DNA of 64,000 nucleotides from Rikenellaceae bacterium (GCA_015060005.1 SUZI01000002.1:282177-346176), one strand, 5' to 3'. Numbered from the stretch's first letter, positions 50,268 to 60,141 are shown. Notes: generated by a model from the sequence alone, not told the origin. Translations and numbers: made by a program.

Positions 50268-52019
50268 ATGAGTACAAAACAGAAAGGTAACGTATTGGCT
50301 ATTATCGTGATGATTCTCTTGTTCGGAATGATCTCGTTCGTTACCAACCTTGCATCACCTATGGGTGATATCTTGAAGAACCAGTTTACTATTCCTAACT
50401 GGATGGGTACACTTGGTGTATTGATGAACTTCATTGCTTATGCCTTTATGGGTATTCCTGCGGGTAATATGCTTCAGAAGTACGGTTACAAGAAGACCGC
50501 TTTGGCAGCTGTTATCGTAGGTTTCGTGGGTGTAGGTATCCAGACCATCTCTGGTATGATAAGTGTTGAGGGTATGCCTCTGTTGCCATTCGGAGTATAT
50601 CTCGTTGGTGCATTCGTAGCAGGTTTCTCTATGTGTATGCTCAACATCGTTGTTAACCCTATGTTGAATAAGCTCGGTGGCGGTGGTAACCGTGGTAACC
50701 AGCTTATCCAGGTGGGTGGTTCGTTCAACTCATTGATGGGTACAGCTTGTATCTTCCTGACAGGTATTTTGATTCCTAACGGTATCAAGAACGCTGTCAT
50801 CAGCGACGTATTCCCATTGATGTATCTTGCACTTGCTATCTTCGCTTTGGCATTTATCGTTATTCTGCTTACTAACATCCCAGAGAACGAGCGTAAGGCT
50901 GAGGTTAAGGGCGAGAAGTCGAAGTATGGTCCTATGTCATTCCGCCACTTTGTATTGGGTGCTGTATGTATCTTCATCTATGTAGGTGTTGAGGTAGGTA
51001 TTCCTAACGTATTGCAGAAGTGGTTGCAGAATGGTGGTCTTGAGCCACAGACCGAGCAGGTTGTAGCTCCTGCAGAGTGCGATAAGGAGTGCCAGAAGGC
51101 TGAATGTGAGAAGCCAGAGTGCTGCGAGCAGAAGGCAGAGTGCACAGGCGAGTGTGAGAAGGCAGAGTGCGAGAAGGCAGAGTGCAAGGGCGATTGCGAG
51201 AAGGCTGAGAAGAAGGAGTGCTGTGGCAAGGAGGATTGCGACAAGTGCGAGAAGAAAGCCGAGGGCGAGAAAGCTGAGTGCACAGGTGAGTGCGAGAAGA
51301 AGGCTGAGTGCGACAAAGCTGAGTGCACAGGTGAGTGCGAGAAGAAGACTGAGTGCGACAAGGCAGAGTGCAAGGGCGATTGCGAGAAGGCTGAGAAGAA
51401 GGAGTGCTGTGGTAAGGAGGATTGCGAGAAGTGCGAGAAGGTTGCCGCTGCTGCTCCTGCGGAGGATAATGGCGACAAGAATGATGGCTCAGCAACAAGT
51501 GCTATCGAGGCTATCGCAGGTACTGTAACAGCTACTTATTGGTTGCTTATGTTGGTAGGCCGTCTGTTGGGTGCTGCTTTGGGTGCACGTTTCTCTGCAC
51601 GCAAGATGCTCTCATTTGTTGCTACACTTGGCTTGGCATTGGTAGTAGGTGCTATCTTCCTCGACCCTGCTATTGCAGTTAACCTCCCAGTATTCAAGGG
51701 CACTGAGGGCTTTGGTATGGCAATGGTACCTATCAACGCAGCTCTGTTGGTATTGTGCGGTTTGTGCACATCAGTTATGTGGGGTGGTATCTTCAACCTC
51801 GCTGTTGAGGGCTTGGGTAAGTATACCGAGAAGGCTTCAGGTATCTTTATGGCACTTGTTTGCGGTGGTGGTATCCTTCCATTCGTACAGAACTGGATTG
51901 TTGACCTCACAGGTAACTATCTCGTAAGCTACTGGTTGGTTGTTGCAGGCTTGGCTTATATGCTCTTCTACGCATTGGTAGGCTCGAAGAATGTAAATAA
52001 GGATATTCCTACTGAGTAG
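50268..52019 (+). CDS. MFS transporter with a 26-cysteine insertion between TM7 and TM8
   Basis: 583 aa. Twelve helices of the sugar-porter-like FucP/glucose-galactose group: six before residue 206, TM7 at about 225-250, and five after about residue 407. Between TM7 and TM8 lies a charged Glu/Lys/Cys-rich block; residues 271-389 contain 26 Cys in patterns such as AECTGEC, KGDC, KKECCGKEDC. With an N-in topology this loop is periplasmic. It looks metallothionein-like, but sequence similarity is not established. The transported substrate is unknown. The cysteine block is made of DNA repeats (period 186 and 45 bp). Confidence 0.88.
   Translation: MSTKQKGNVLAIIVMILLFGMISFVTNLASPMGDILKNQFTIPNWMGTLGVLMNFIAYAFMGIPAGNMLQKYGYKKTALAAVIVGFVGVGIQTISGMISVEGMPLLPFGVYLVGAFVAGFSMCMLNIVVNPMLNKLGGGGNRGNQLIQVGGSFNSLMGTACIFLTGILIPNGIKNAVISDVFPLMYLALAIFALAFIVILLTNIPENERKAEVKGEKSKYGPMSFRHFVLGAVCIFIYVGVEVGIPNVLQKWLQNGGLEPQTEQVVAPAECDKECQKAECEKPECCEQKAECTGECEKAECEKAECKGDCEKAEKKECCGKEDCDKCEKKAEGEKAECTGECEKKAECDKAECTGECEKKTECDKAECKGDCEKAEKKECCGKEDCEKCEKVAAAAPAEDNGDKNDGSATSAIEAIAGTVTATYWLLMLVGRLLGAALGARFSARKMLSFVATLGLALVVGAIFLDPAIAVNLPVFKGTEGFGMAMVPINAALLVLCGLCTSVMWGGIFNLAVEGLGKYTEKASGIFMALVCGGGILPFVQNWIVDLTGNYLVSYWLVVAGLAYMLFYALVGSKNVNKDIPTE
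51110..51445 (+). repeat. in-frame repeats encoding the Cys-rich loop
   Basis: A 74-bp stretch at 51181-51254 recurs at 51367-51440 with two substitutions (period 186 bp, 62 codons). Between them a 45-bp unit is tandem at 51273 and 51318. All periods are multiples of three, so expansion or contraction keeps frame. Confidence 0.85.
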
Positions 52020-52020
52020 T

Positions 52021-52229
52021 GAAGTCGTCTAACAAGGTGATTTTTGCGTTACACTTGTGCTTAAAATGCTCATTTACGCTTAGTAAACTCCGCTTTTTCA
52101 GCCTGCGAGCAGCTTGGAAAGAATTGTGTTATTCTTCCCTTGTCTGCTCTCGCTCGGCATAGTTCAAGCGAGCTTGACTCTGCTCTCGCTTACTCGCAGC
52201 CTTCAAAATAGCTCTTGTTATACAACTTC
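52021..52229. repeat. dispersed element, family 1, copy B
   Basis: Inverted ends GAAGTCGTCTAACAAG (52021-52036) and CTTGTTATACAACTTC (52214-52229) match at 14 of 16 positions. The interior CTCATTTACGCTTAGTAAAC matches copy A at 28785-28904. The centre is replaced or interrupted by a family 2 repeat (52107-52200). It begins one base after the MFS stop codon and no transposase is present. Confidence 0.78.
52107..52200 (-). repeat. dispersed repeat, family 2, nested inside copy B
   Basis: Reverse complement matches 5515-5600: GAGTAAGCGAGAGCAGAGTC, then CTTGAACTATGCCGAGCGAG and GGGAAGAAT/ATTCTTTCC hairpin. Flanks CTGCGAG and CTCGCAG are themselves inverted. Confidence 0.75.
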
Positions 52230-52234
52230 AATAT

Positions 52235-52276
52235 AAAGGGGTTGTCGCAACGTATTCGTTGGGCAACCCCTTTTTT
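52235..52276 (+). terminator. intrinsic terminator
   Basis: GGGGTTG (52238-52244) pairs with CAACCCC (52264-52270), with an inner CAACG/CGTTG stem, then six T. It follows family 1 copy B and probably ends the MFS transcript. Confidence 0.88.
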
Positions 52277-52573
52277 ATTATAGTGTAGCTGCTTGGACTC
52301 TCTATTGTACGTAATGCGGTAGTCTTTCATAGTGCAGAGATTCGAGTTGTGAATCGCGAGCCACAAGGCCTGCAATTCTTCTTCTCTTTAGCCCGACGCT
52401 AACCTGTATATGTTTTGTTTGCCACTAAAACGGTGTTTTTGTCGCTTTTAGCCACATTTGTATCCCTCTTATCCCAAAAATCTCTTTGATGAAACAATCA
52501 GAGCCGAAAAGTGTTACTTTTGTTGCGTGAAATTAGGTCGGGATAGAGTCTTGGCTAAAAAATCAGTTATATT
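52277..52573. other. intergenic region before the SDR gene
   Basis: No gene is supported in these 297 bases. The only signal is a -7 box near the right end. Confidence 0.5.
52515..52522 (+). promoter_or_regulatory. -7 box TACTTTTG for the SDR gene
   Basis: A TAnnTTTG match 51 bp before the ATG at 52574. A TTTG at 52485-52488 is 26 bp away, longer than ideal. Confidence 0.5.
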
Positions 52574-53380
52574 ATGAAGCTACAAAACAAAACACTACTA
52601 ATCACCGGCGGAGCTTCGGGTATCGGATTTCTGATGTGTCGTATGGCATTGGAGAAGGGGGCTCGCTCGGTAGTTATATGGGACGTTAATCAAACCAATA
52701 TGGATAAGGCTGTGGCGGAGCTCTCGCCACTCGGTAAGGTCTATGCCTACCAGGTCGACGTAACCTCTGCGGAGCAGATTGCCACCACCCACACGCTGAT
52801 GCAGCAGGAGGGTATCGTGGTCGATGTGCTCATCAACTGTGCCGGCATAGTACGAGGTAATGCCACATTCGACAAGCAGACTCTCCGCGATATCGACCTC
52901 ACGATGGCGGTCAATGCGTTGGCACCTATGTATGTGTCGCGTGAGTTCCTGCCCGAGATGCTCGAGCGTCATTCGGGACACATCTGCAACATAGCCTCTG
53001 CGGCAGGACTCATTGCCAATCCACGTATGTCGGTCTATGCGGCAAGCAAGTGGGCAGCTATCGGCTGGTCGGAGTCTATGCGTATCGAGTTGCAGGAGTC
53101 GAAGAGTGGGGTGCGAGTAACTACCGTTACACCTTATTATATCAGTACAGGTATGTTCGACGGTGTACGCTCGCGTGTGTTGCCTATCTTGAAGCCAGAG
53201 CGTGTGGCACGTAAGATTTTGCGAGCCATCGAACGCAATAAGATTATGCTCGGTATGCCTCTCGGCTACCATTTCATCCGCATCTGTCAGGCTATCTTGC
53301 CTCTACGTTGGTTCGATGTTTTTGCAAAAATGTTGGGTATTTACTCAACAATGGATAACTTTACAGGCAGAAAAGCATAA
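52574..53380 (+). CDS. short-chain dehydrogenase/reductase
   Basis: NAD(P)-dependent oxidoreductase of 268 aa. Rossmann motif TGGASGIGF (about 11-19), NCAG (about 88-91), catalytic Ser in CNIASAAG (about 137-144) and YAASK (about 155-159). The C-terminal half resembles the acyl/retinol-type SDRs that act on lipids. It lies 4 bp before an aldehyde dehydrogenase gene, so an alcohol-aldehyde-acid pathway is possible but the substrate is not shown. Confidence 0.88.
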   Translation: MKLQNKTLLITGGASGIGFLMCRMALEKGARSVVIWDVNQTNMDKAVAELSPLGKVYAYQVDVTSAEQIATTHTLMQQEGIVVDVLINCAGIVRGNATFDKQTLRDIDLTMAVNALAPMYVSREFLPEMLERHSGHICNIASAAGLIANPRMSVYAASKWAAIGWSESMRIELQESKSGVRVTTVTPYYISTGMFDGVRSRVLPILKPERVARKILRAIERNKIMLGMPLGYHFIRICQAILPLRWFDVFAKMLGIYSTMDNFTGRKA

Positions 53381-53384
53381 CACT

Positions 53385-54767
53385 ATGACCGTAATAAACA
53401 CACCAGCCGAGCAGATATCGGCTCTTGTAACTAAGCAACGCACATTTTTTAACTCCGAAGCGACACTGCCATATAAGTTTCGCCTCAAGCAACTTGAGAG
53501 ACTACAGAAGGCACTCCGTAAGTGGCATAAGCCGCTCTGCGATGCTTTGTGGGCAGACCTGCATAAGTCGGAGCAGGAGGCTGTACTCACCGAGCTGAGT
53601 ATCGTCGAGGGCGAGCTGAAGAACCATATCCGCCATCTCAAGGGCTGGATGCGTGGCGAGAAGTGCTCTACACCTCTGAAGATGATGCCCTCTGCGAGCT
53701 ACGTCATTTCGGAGCCTTTGGGTTTGTCGCTCATCATCGCTCCGTGGAACTACCCCGTACAGCTGCTGCTCAACCCATTGGTGGGAGCTATCTCGGCGGG
53801 CTGTACCGCTGTGCTGAAGCCTTCGCCCTACGTACCAACGGTCTCGCAGGTGCTTTCGGATATGATTGCCGAGACCTTCGATGAGGAGTATGTGGCTGCG
53901 GTGCAGGGTAATCGCGATGTGAATAAGACGCTGTTGGAGCAGCGATGGGATATAATCTTCTTTACGGGCTCTCCAGCCCTGGGCAGAGTTGTTATGGAGG
54001 CTGCATCGAAGCACCTCACGCCTGTTGTGTTGGAGCTTGGTGGTAAGAGCCCTTGTATTGTCGACAGAGGTGCCGATGTGAAGATTGCTGCACGTCGTAT
54101 TGCGTGGGGCAAGTGCCTCAATGCGGGACAGACCTGTATCGCTCCCGACTTTGTGTGGATTCACTCCTCGCTCAAGGAGGAGTTTGTCAAGCAGTTTGCC
54201 AAGGCTATCTGCCGTATGTATGGCGACGATGTCCGCTCCAGCCGCCACTTCGTGCGTCTGGTTAACGATAGAGCCTTTGAGCGTGTCGCAGGCTATCTGA
54301 AGTGTGGTGAGGTGCTCTATGGTGGTGAGGTGGATGCCGCAGAGCGATTTATCTCTCCCACGTTGCTTGGTGTCGATGGCTGGGAGTCGGCTGTTATGCA
54401 GGAGGAGATTTTCGGCCCTGTGTTGCCCATCTTGTGCTTCGACGATGTGGAGGATGTGGTACGTGAGCTACATCAGCGAGAGAAGCCTCTGGCTATGTAC
54501 TATTTCGGTCGTAAGGAGCGAGGCGAGAAGATTCTCGGTCGCACCACGTCGGGCGGAGCTTGTATCAACGACACCATTATGCACATCGCCAACGAAAATC
54601 TGCCATTTGGTGGCGTAGGTAATTCGGGTATGGGAGCCTATCACGGTCGCCTCTCATTCGATGTCTTCTCACATCGCCGAGCTGTTGTGGTTTCGCCTCG
54701 TAAGTTTGATATCCCGTTCCGCTATATGCCTTACCGACTATTCAAGTTAATAAAGCACTTCTTATAA
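53385..54767 (+). CDS. aldehyde dehydrogenase family protein
   Basis: NAD(P)-dependent oxidation of aldehydes to acids. About 460 aa from ATG 53385; the open frame to 53202 lies inside the SDR gene. IIAPWNYPVQLLLNPLVGAI (about 113-132), FFTGSPALGRVVMEAASKHL, the general-base Glu in VVLELGGKSP and the catalytic Cys in NAGQTCIAPDF are present. The short form without an N-terminal extension and the hydrophobic C-terminus (RLFKLIKHFL) match the class 3-like group acting on fatty aldehydes. Confidence 0.92.
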   Translation: MTVINTPAEQISALVTKQRTFFNSEATLPYKFRLKQLERLQKALRKWHKPLCDALWADLHKSEQEAVLTELSIVEGELKNHIRHLKGWMRGEKCSTPLKMMPSASYVISEPLGLSLIIAPWNYPVQLLLNPLVGAISAGCTAVLKPSPYVPTVSQVLSDMIAETFDEEYVAAVQGNRDVNKTLLEQRWDIIFFTGSPALGRVVMEAASKHLTPVVLELGGKSPCIVDRGADVKIAARRIAWGKCLNAGQTCIAPDFVWIHSSLKEEFVKQFAKAICRMYGDDVRSSRHFVRLVNDRAFERVAGYLKCGEVLYGGEVDAAERFISPTLLGVDGWESAVMQEEIFGPVLPILCFDDVEDVVRELHQREKPLAMYYFGRKERGEKILGRTTSGGACINDTIMHIANENLPFGGVGNSGMGAYHGRLSFDVFSHRRAVVVSPRKFDIPFRYMPYRLFKLIKHFL

Positions 54768-54771
54768 TAAC

Positions 54772-54806
54772 AAAAAATGGCTGATGCACGTGCGTCAGCC
54801 ATTTTC
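54772..54806. terminator. bidirectional terminator
   Basis: AAAATGGCTGA pairs with TCAGCCATTTT around a TGCACGTGCG loop, between the convergent aldehyde dehydrogenase gene and the deacetylase fusion gene. A-run and T-run flank it. Confidence 0.88.
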
Positions 54807-54827
54807 TTAGTCTATACTAATGCTTGC

Positions 54828-56669
54828 TTATAAGGCAGGATATAGATATTTCCATATCAGGTTTATCTCTGCCTGCATATCGCCTATGTGGGCTGTGGTT
54901 ACTACTACAGCATTCTTCTCGGGTATTACTATTATATATTGTCCCCACGCACCATCGGCACGGAACGCGTTGTAGCGGCATCGCCACATCTGATAGCCAT
55001 ATCCCTGCAGCCAGTCGCTCGTCTTGGCTTGCTTGCGGAGCTTATATGCCTCGTCGGAGTTCATTCCTGCGGGCACACACTCCACCTGCTTCTGCGATGC
55101 AGCCTCAATCCACTCTGCAGGAACGACTTGCTTGCCATTGAAGGCTCCCTTCTGGAGCATCATCAATCCCATCTTGGCTAAATCTTCGGTCTTGAGGAAT
55201 AGTCCCCAGCCACCGGTGTTGACACCCTCGGGGCTCTCTGCCCACACTACATTATTTATGCCGAGTGGGCGGAACAGACGTGGAAAGAGGTAGTCAACCA
55301 GCTTCTCGCCTGTGCGTCGCTGCACCATAGCCGAGAGAATGTATGTTCCCAAGCTGTTGTAGCAGAACAGAGTGCCAGGCTTGTGCGTTACGGGGTGCTC
55401 CATAAAGAGTCGTATCCAACTCGTCTGCTCATTGGCTCTGTGGAACGTAGGGTCTGTCGAGTGTCCGCAGCTCATCGTGAGCAGATGTTCCACGGTTATC
55501 TCTTTGAGATACTCCGACGGATTTTCGGGCACGTGCTCGGGGAAGATGTCAACGAGCTTGTCGTTCAGCGAGAGCTTACCCTCCGAGATGGCAAAGCCTA
55601 CCGCCATCGAGGTAAATGTCTTGCTCACAGAGTTCAGTACGTGTGGCTCGGAGGCGTTACCCTCGCTCATCCACTTCTCGAAGATGACTTTGCCATCTTT
55701 TATAACCATCACACTGTGCAGCTCCTGCTCTGCCTCGCTTACTGCCGCGAGATACTTCTCAGCAGCCTTTGTCATCTTTGGCGACGCCTCGCCGCGAGGC
55801 AATGATTTCGTCAGCTGGTTGATGTCGATTAGGGTTATACCTCGCTCCTTGATAACCTTTGCCACCTCCTCACTCTTGAGCAGGTCGGTTACACCCTGAC
55901 GGTCGACGGCTACATCCTCATATTCGATGTGCATCACGGTCTGCATCTCCGAGTCGTTGTAGGCAGGGTGGTCGAGGAAGAGATATCGTTTTCCCTTCTC
56001 CAGTCGCTCAAGAGCCTTTATGAAGCTCGCCACCTTCTCCTCGGCGGTAGCCTTCGCTCCCTCGTAGCCTATGTAGGTGAAGTCGTACTGCTCGGCAGCA
56101 TCTCGGCGGTCTATCGATGGGAGGTTATACTCCTTGGATAGTCGCTGCACCAACTCGCATACCTCGTCGCTGAAGGCTGTGCTTCCCATATGTCCCGAGA
56201 TGTGGCTCACCTGGGGGATGTTCTTTAGGGCGAGCTCTATCTGTGCACGAAACTCTCGCTCTATCTCGCCTATGTCGAAGCGGTGCATATTCTCTGCTAC
56301 CGATGCACCCGGATAAGCCTCGTGGGGGCTCATCATAGGGTAGAAATAGCCATTCTCATCCACCAGCGTAGGGCAGTGGGTCAGAGGTCGCCACTTCACG
56401 TTCTCCCACTCGCTCGTAATAGCCAGATGTACGCCCACATCCAGTCCAGGGTTCTCCTGGAGCATCTTCACAGCCTCGGTGAACCACGGACCTACGACCA
56501 GCACCTCTACCGATTTGGCTACTCCGTTGCGGTACGTATCTATGCTTGCCACATTGACCGAGTGCAGAGCACCCATATCATCAATACGGATAACAAGCTC
56601 CTGGGCCTTGGCAGGGATGCCGATAAGCATCAGTGCCAAGACCAATATTGAGTTTCGTAAAAGTTTCAT
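54828..56669 (-). CDS. YdjC/ChbG-like deacetylase fused to a beta-lactamase-fold serine hydrolase
   Basis: 613 aa with a signal peptide ending near AKAQ. Residues about 24-290 look like a YdjC/ChbG carbohydrate deacetylase: IRIDDMG (D30, D31), VGVHLAITSEW (H81) and HISGHMGS (H156, H160) are likely metal ligands. Residues about 310-613 are a class C beta-lactamase/esterase-type domain with NSVSKTF (S347, K350) and CYNSLG (Y437). Both active sites look complete, so it is probably a two-activity periplasmic enzyme. Substrates are unknown. The domain calls are by motif; the fusion may be rare. Confidence 0.8.
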   Translation of the reverse strand: MKLLRNSILVLALMLIGIPAKAQELVIRIDDMGALHSVNVASIDTYRNGVAKSVEVLVVGPWFTEAVKMLQENPGLDVGVHLAITSEWENVKWRPLTHCPTLVDENGYFYPMMSPHEAYPGASVAENMHRFDIGEIEREFRAQIELALKNIPQVSHISGHMGSTAFSDEVCELVQRLSKEYNLPSIDRRDAAEQYDFTYIGYEGAKATAEEKVASFIKALERLEKGKRYLFLDHPAYNDSEMQTVMHIEYEDVAVDRQGVTDLLKSEEVAKVIKERGITLIDINQLTKSLPRGEASPKMTKAAEKYLAAVSEAEQELHSVMVIKDGKVIFEKWMSEGNASEPHVLNSVSKTFTSMAVGFAISEGKLSLNDKLVDIFPEHVPENPSEYLKEITVEHLLTMSCGHSTDPTFHRANEQTSWIRLFMEHPVTHKPGTLFCYNSLGTYILSAMVQRRTGEKLVDYLFPRLFRPLGINNVVWAESPEGVNTGGWGLFLKTEDLAKMGLMMLQKGAFNGKQVVPAEWIEAASQKQVECVPAGMNSDEAYKLRKQAKTSDWLQGYGYQMWRCRYNAFRADGAWGQYIIVIPEKNAVVVTTAHIGDMQAEINLIWKYLYPAL

Positions 56670-56675
56670 AGTGTG

Positions 56676-59432
56676 TTAGATTACGATGTTGATAATCTTG
56701 CCTGGTACGACGATAATCTTCTTCGGAGCCTTGCCCTCGAGCCACTTCTGTGCTCCCTCGGTCTGCACTATATCGGCTTGAATCTCCGAAGGTGTCATCT
56801 TGAGCGAGTAGTTCTGCTTGAAGCGGAGCTTACCATTAACCATCACAGGATACTCGAAAGCACTCTCCTCCAAGTACTTCTCCTCGCAGAGAGGATATGC
56901 CGCATCGAAGATAGTCTCCGAGTGTCCCATAGCCTCCCACAACTCCTCGGCGATGTGTGGAGCAAATGGAGCTATGAGCACTGTCAGAGGCTCCAATATA
57001 GCTCTCTTGTGGCACGCACCCAGCTCGTTCAGACATATCATAAATGCCGATATAGAGGTGTTGAACGAGAAGTTTTCGATATCCTCGCGAATCTTCTTTA
57101 TTGTCTTGTGGAGTGTCTTCAGCTCGGCTGGTGTAGGCTCCTCGTCGTTGAGGGTCAAAACGCCCTCGCGGTCGTAGAACAGACGCCACAACTTACGCAG
57201 GAACTTATGTACGCCATCTATTCCGTTGGTATCCCAGGGCTTCGACTGCTCCAATGGGCCGAGGAACATCTCATACATACGCAATGTGTCGGCACCATAG
57301 TTCTCTACGATATGGTCGGGATTTACGACGTTGAACATCGACTTCGACATCTTCTCGATAGCCCAGCCGCAGATATACTTGCCATCCTCGAGGATAAACT
57401 CTGCATCGGCGAACTCTGGACGCCACTTGCGGAACGCCTCGGTGTCGAGCAGGTCGTTCTTGACGATGTTGACATCGACGTGAATCTCCTGTGTCTGGTA
57501 GTCGTTCTTCAAGCCGAGCGACACAAATTTATTTGTGCCTACGACACGATATACAAAGTTTGAGCGGCCCTGAATCATACCCTGGTTAACGAGCTTCTTG
57601 AATGGCTCGCTCTCGCATACATAACCCAAGTCGTAGAGGAACATATTCCAGAAACGCGAATACATCAGGTGTCCCGTAGCGTGCTCAATACCACCTACAT
57701 AGAGGTCTACCTGACGCCAATACTCGTTCTCTCGCTTGCCCACCAATGCCTCGCCATTGTGTGGGTCCATATAACGCAGGTAGTAAGCCGATGAGCCTGC
57801 AAAACCTGGCATTGTCGAGAGCTCTAACGGATAGCCCTCCTTCGACTTCCACTCCGCCACGCGTGCCAATGGTGGCTCGCCCTGCTCTGTCGGACCGAAG
57901 TTCTCGATAGGGGGCAACTCCAAAGGCAACTCATCCTCCGTAAGAGGATATGCCACCTCGCCCTTGTAGTATACAGGGAATGGCTCGCCCCAGTAACGCT
58001 GACGTGAGAAGATAGCATCACGCAGACGGAAATTGATAACCCTCTTGCCCAATCCTCGCTTCTCTACCTCGGCAAACATCATAGGTATAGCCTCCTTCAC
58101 GTCCATTCCGTTCAGGATGTCAGAGTTTATCATCTTGCCCGCCTTGGCGTCGTAAGACTCCACCTCGATATTTCCGCCCTCTACCACAGGCACGATATCC
58201 AATCCGAAGTGGCGTGCAAAGGCGTAGTCGCGTGAGTCGTGTGCAGGAACAGCCATAATAGCACCTGTACCGTAGCCTGCCAATACATAGTCCGATACGT
58301 AGATAGGAATAGCCTTGCCCGTAAATGGGTTGATAGCGTAAGAGCCTGTCTTCACGCCACTCACACGATGTGTTTCGGCTATACGCTCACGCTCCGAGCG
58401 TTTCTTTGTCTGTGTGATATAATCCTCTACAGCAGCCTTCTGTTCCTCGGTAGTAAGCTCCTCTACCCACTCGTGCTCGGGTGCGATAACCATAAAGGTA
58501 ACGCCATAGATGGTGTCGGGACGTGTGGTGAATATCTCCAACTTACGCTCCGAGCCCTCGATGTCGAAGAACATCTGTGCTCCCTCCGAGCGACCTATCC
58601 AGTTACGCTGTATCTCCTTGAGCGACTCGCTCCACTGCAGAGTGTCCATACCGTCAAGCATACGCTGTGCATAGGCTGTAACACGCAGCGACCACTGCTT
58701 CATTCGCTTCTGCTCTACGGGGTATCCGCCACGCACCGAGAGTCCATCTTTCACCTCGTCGTTAGCCAATACCGTTCCGAGCTGAGGGCACCAGTTCACC
58801 ATCGTGTCAGCACGATATGCCAGGCGGTAGTTCTGCAATACGCCCTCCTTCTGCTCCTCGCTCATTGCTGCCCACTCGTCGGCAGTAAAGCTCTGTGGTG
58901 TTGTGCACGCCGCATCTATGCCCTCTGTTCCCTTTTGTGCGAAGTGAGCAATGAGCTCTGCGATAGGCTCAGCCTTGCACGTAAGGTTAGAGTAGTAGTG
59001 GTCGTACATCTTCAGAAAAGCCCACTGTGTCCACTTGTAATACTCTGGCTCGCAGGTGCGTACCTCACGCTCCCAGTCGTAGCAGAAACCTATCTTATCC
59101 ATCTGCTCGCGGTAGCGTGCGATGTTCTGCTCTGTCGTTACGGCAGGGTGTTGACCTGTCTGTATGGCGTACTGCTCTGCTGGCAGACCAAATGCGTCAT
59201 AACCCATTGGGTGCAGGACGTTAAATCCGCACAGACGCTTGTAGCGTGAGTAGATATCCGATGCGATGTAACCCAGCGGATGACCCACGTGCAAACCTGC
59301 TCCCGAAGGGTAGGGGAACATATCCAAAACATAAAATTTAGGCTTTGTCTCGTCGACCTCTACGCGGTAGGTCTTCATCTCCTGCCACTTCTTTTGCCAC
59401 TTGGTCTCAATATGCTTAAAATTGTACTCCAT
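56676..59432 (-). CDS. leuS: leucyl-tRNA synthetase
   Basis: Class I synthetase charging tRNA-Leu, 918 aa. The HIGH motif reads [12 protein letters not shown] (about 47-58) and the KMSKS loop is in [17 protein letters not shown]1 editing domain is present with [13 protein letters not shown] and [17 protein letters not shown]-terminal anticodon domain ends KIINIVI. The start at 59432 fits the -7 box at 59457-59464. Six bp separate it from the downstream fusion gene, so they may share a transcript. Confidence 0.98.
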   Translation of the reverse strand: MEYNFKHIETKWQKKWQEMKTYRVEVDETKPKFYVLDMFPYPSGAGLHVGHPLGYIASDIYSRYKRLCGFNVLHPMGYDAFGLPAEQYAIQTGQHPAVTTEQNIARYREQMDKIGFCYDWEREVRTCEPEYYKWTQWAFLKMYDHYYSNLTCKAEPIAELIAHFAQKGTEGIDAACTTPQSFTADEWAAMSEEQKEGVLQNYRLAYRADTMVNWCPQLGTVLANDEVKDGLSVRGGYPVEQKRMKQWSLRVTAYAQRMLDGMDTLQWSESLKEIQRNWIGRSEGAQMFFDIEGSERKLEIFTTRPDTIYGVTFMVIAPEHEWVEELTTEEQKAAVEDYITQTKKRSERERIAETHRVSGVKTGSYAINPFTGKAIPIYVSDYVLAGYGTGAIMAVPAHDSRDYAFARHFGLDIVPVVEGGNIEVESYDAKAGKMINSDILNGMDVKEAIPMMFAEVEKRGLGKRVINFRLRDAIFSRQRYWGEPFPVYYKGEVAYPLTEDELPLELPPIENFGPTEQGEPPLARVAEWKSKEGYPLELSTMPGFAGSSAYYLRYMDPHNGEALVGKRENEYWRQVDLYVGGIEHATGHLMYSRFWNMFLYDLGYVCESEPFKKLVNQGMIQGRSNFVYRVVGTNKFVSLGLKNDYQTQEIHVDVNIVKNDLLDTEAFRKWRPEFADAEFILEDGKYICGWAIEKMSKSMFNVVNPDHIVENYGADTLRMYEMFLGPLEQSKPWDTNGIDGVHKFLRKLWRLFYDREGVLTLNDEEPTPAELKTLHKTIKKIREDIENFSFNTSISAFMICLNELGACHKRAILEPLTVLIAPFAPHIAEELWEAMGHSETIFDAAYPLCEEKYLEESAFEYPVMVNGKLRFKQNYSLKMTPSEIQADIVQTEGAQKWLEGKAPKKIIVVPGKIINIVI

Positions 59433-59456
59433 ACGATTTGTTATTTATTCAAGTCG

Positions 59457-59464
59457 CAAATATA
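59457..59464 (-). promoter_or_regulatory. -7 box TATATTTG for leuS
   Basis: Minus-strand TAnnTTTG 24 bp upstream of the leuS ATG. A GTTTTC lies about 20 bp further upstream as a loose -33. Confidence 0.6.
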
Positions 59465-60141
59465 GCGATTTTTTCTTTTATAAGAAAACCCTATCCGCAG
59501 ATTTGGTCTCTGATGTTGTTGAACCCACCCTAAATCAGCTCTTTGCTCGGCTCTTTTTATGGTGTTCTTAAATAGATAAAAATAGAGCATATTACACTAT
59601 TTAATTGAACGTGCTTTTTAGGGATGCTTATTGATACCATTCTCGGCAATAATCGCCCTGATATTAGACAACTATTTTTTATTTAACCAAAGGTTAATGT
59701 TCTCTTATCGCCATTTGCTCTTGCTCCTTTTCCTGAACTCTCTAATTTCTCAAAACTCCCAAAATATTCAGCCCTGTAAATTTTGATAATTTATGAATTT
59801 AAGGCATTTATTCCATCGTCTACTCGCACGCCCCTTCCCCGCCTCTTTTTTTGCCCCTCATTTCCCTTCTTTTTTTGCCTCTTTCAGACAGCATCTCTCC
59901 CCACCGAAAGATAGGGCCTCGTTGTTCGCTGTTCCCTGCTCGTTACGATTTGTTTCCCTCTGCCCCTTGTTTTGCTCTACTTTCTCCTAAACCGCTGAAA
60001 AATACCCCATTGCCCTTAAATCCATAAATAAAACCTTATAATTCTGCCAAAGCTATAAGTAAAAAGAATTGAAAATGGGCTAAAATCCTGAAAAATCGCA
60101 AAAATAGAGTCATATATATAGTGTTTTTCAAAAAAAATGTC
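59465..60141. other. long gene-free region between leuS and rpsL
   Basis: About 680 bases, A/T-rich at both ends with a pyrimidine-rich middle (about 59815-59990, runs of C and T). An open frame at 59793-59990 is of low complexity (repeated Phe, Leu, Pro, Arg) and shows no coding character. No tRNA, terminator or repeat copy was recognised. The region separates two divergent core units. Confidence 0.5.

Noticed and set aside
51070..51440. Cys-rich block as a frameshift or assembly artefact
   Set aside because: The frame is open on both sides into proper membrane helices and all repeat periods are multiples of three.
51004..51498. Ser/His/Pro-rich open frames antisense to the Cys-rich loop
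   Set aside because: Produced by the repetitive GAG/TGC codons on the opposite strand; low complexity only.
53202..53384. Extended N-terminus of the aldehyde dehydrogenase
   Set aside because: Lies wholly in the SDR gene and its 3' edge in another frame; ATG 53385 gives the normal family start.
59793..59990. 65-codon open frame in the leuS-rpsL gap
   Set aside because: Low-complexity Phe/Leu/Pro/Arg content from a pyrimidine-rich tract, no ribosome binding signal, no homology recognised.
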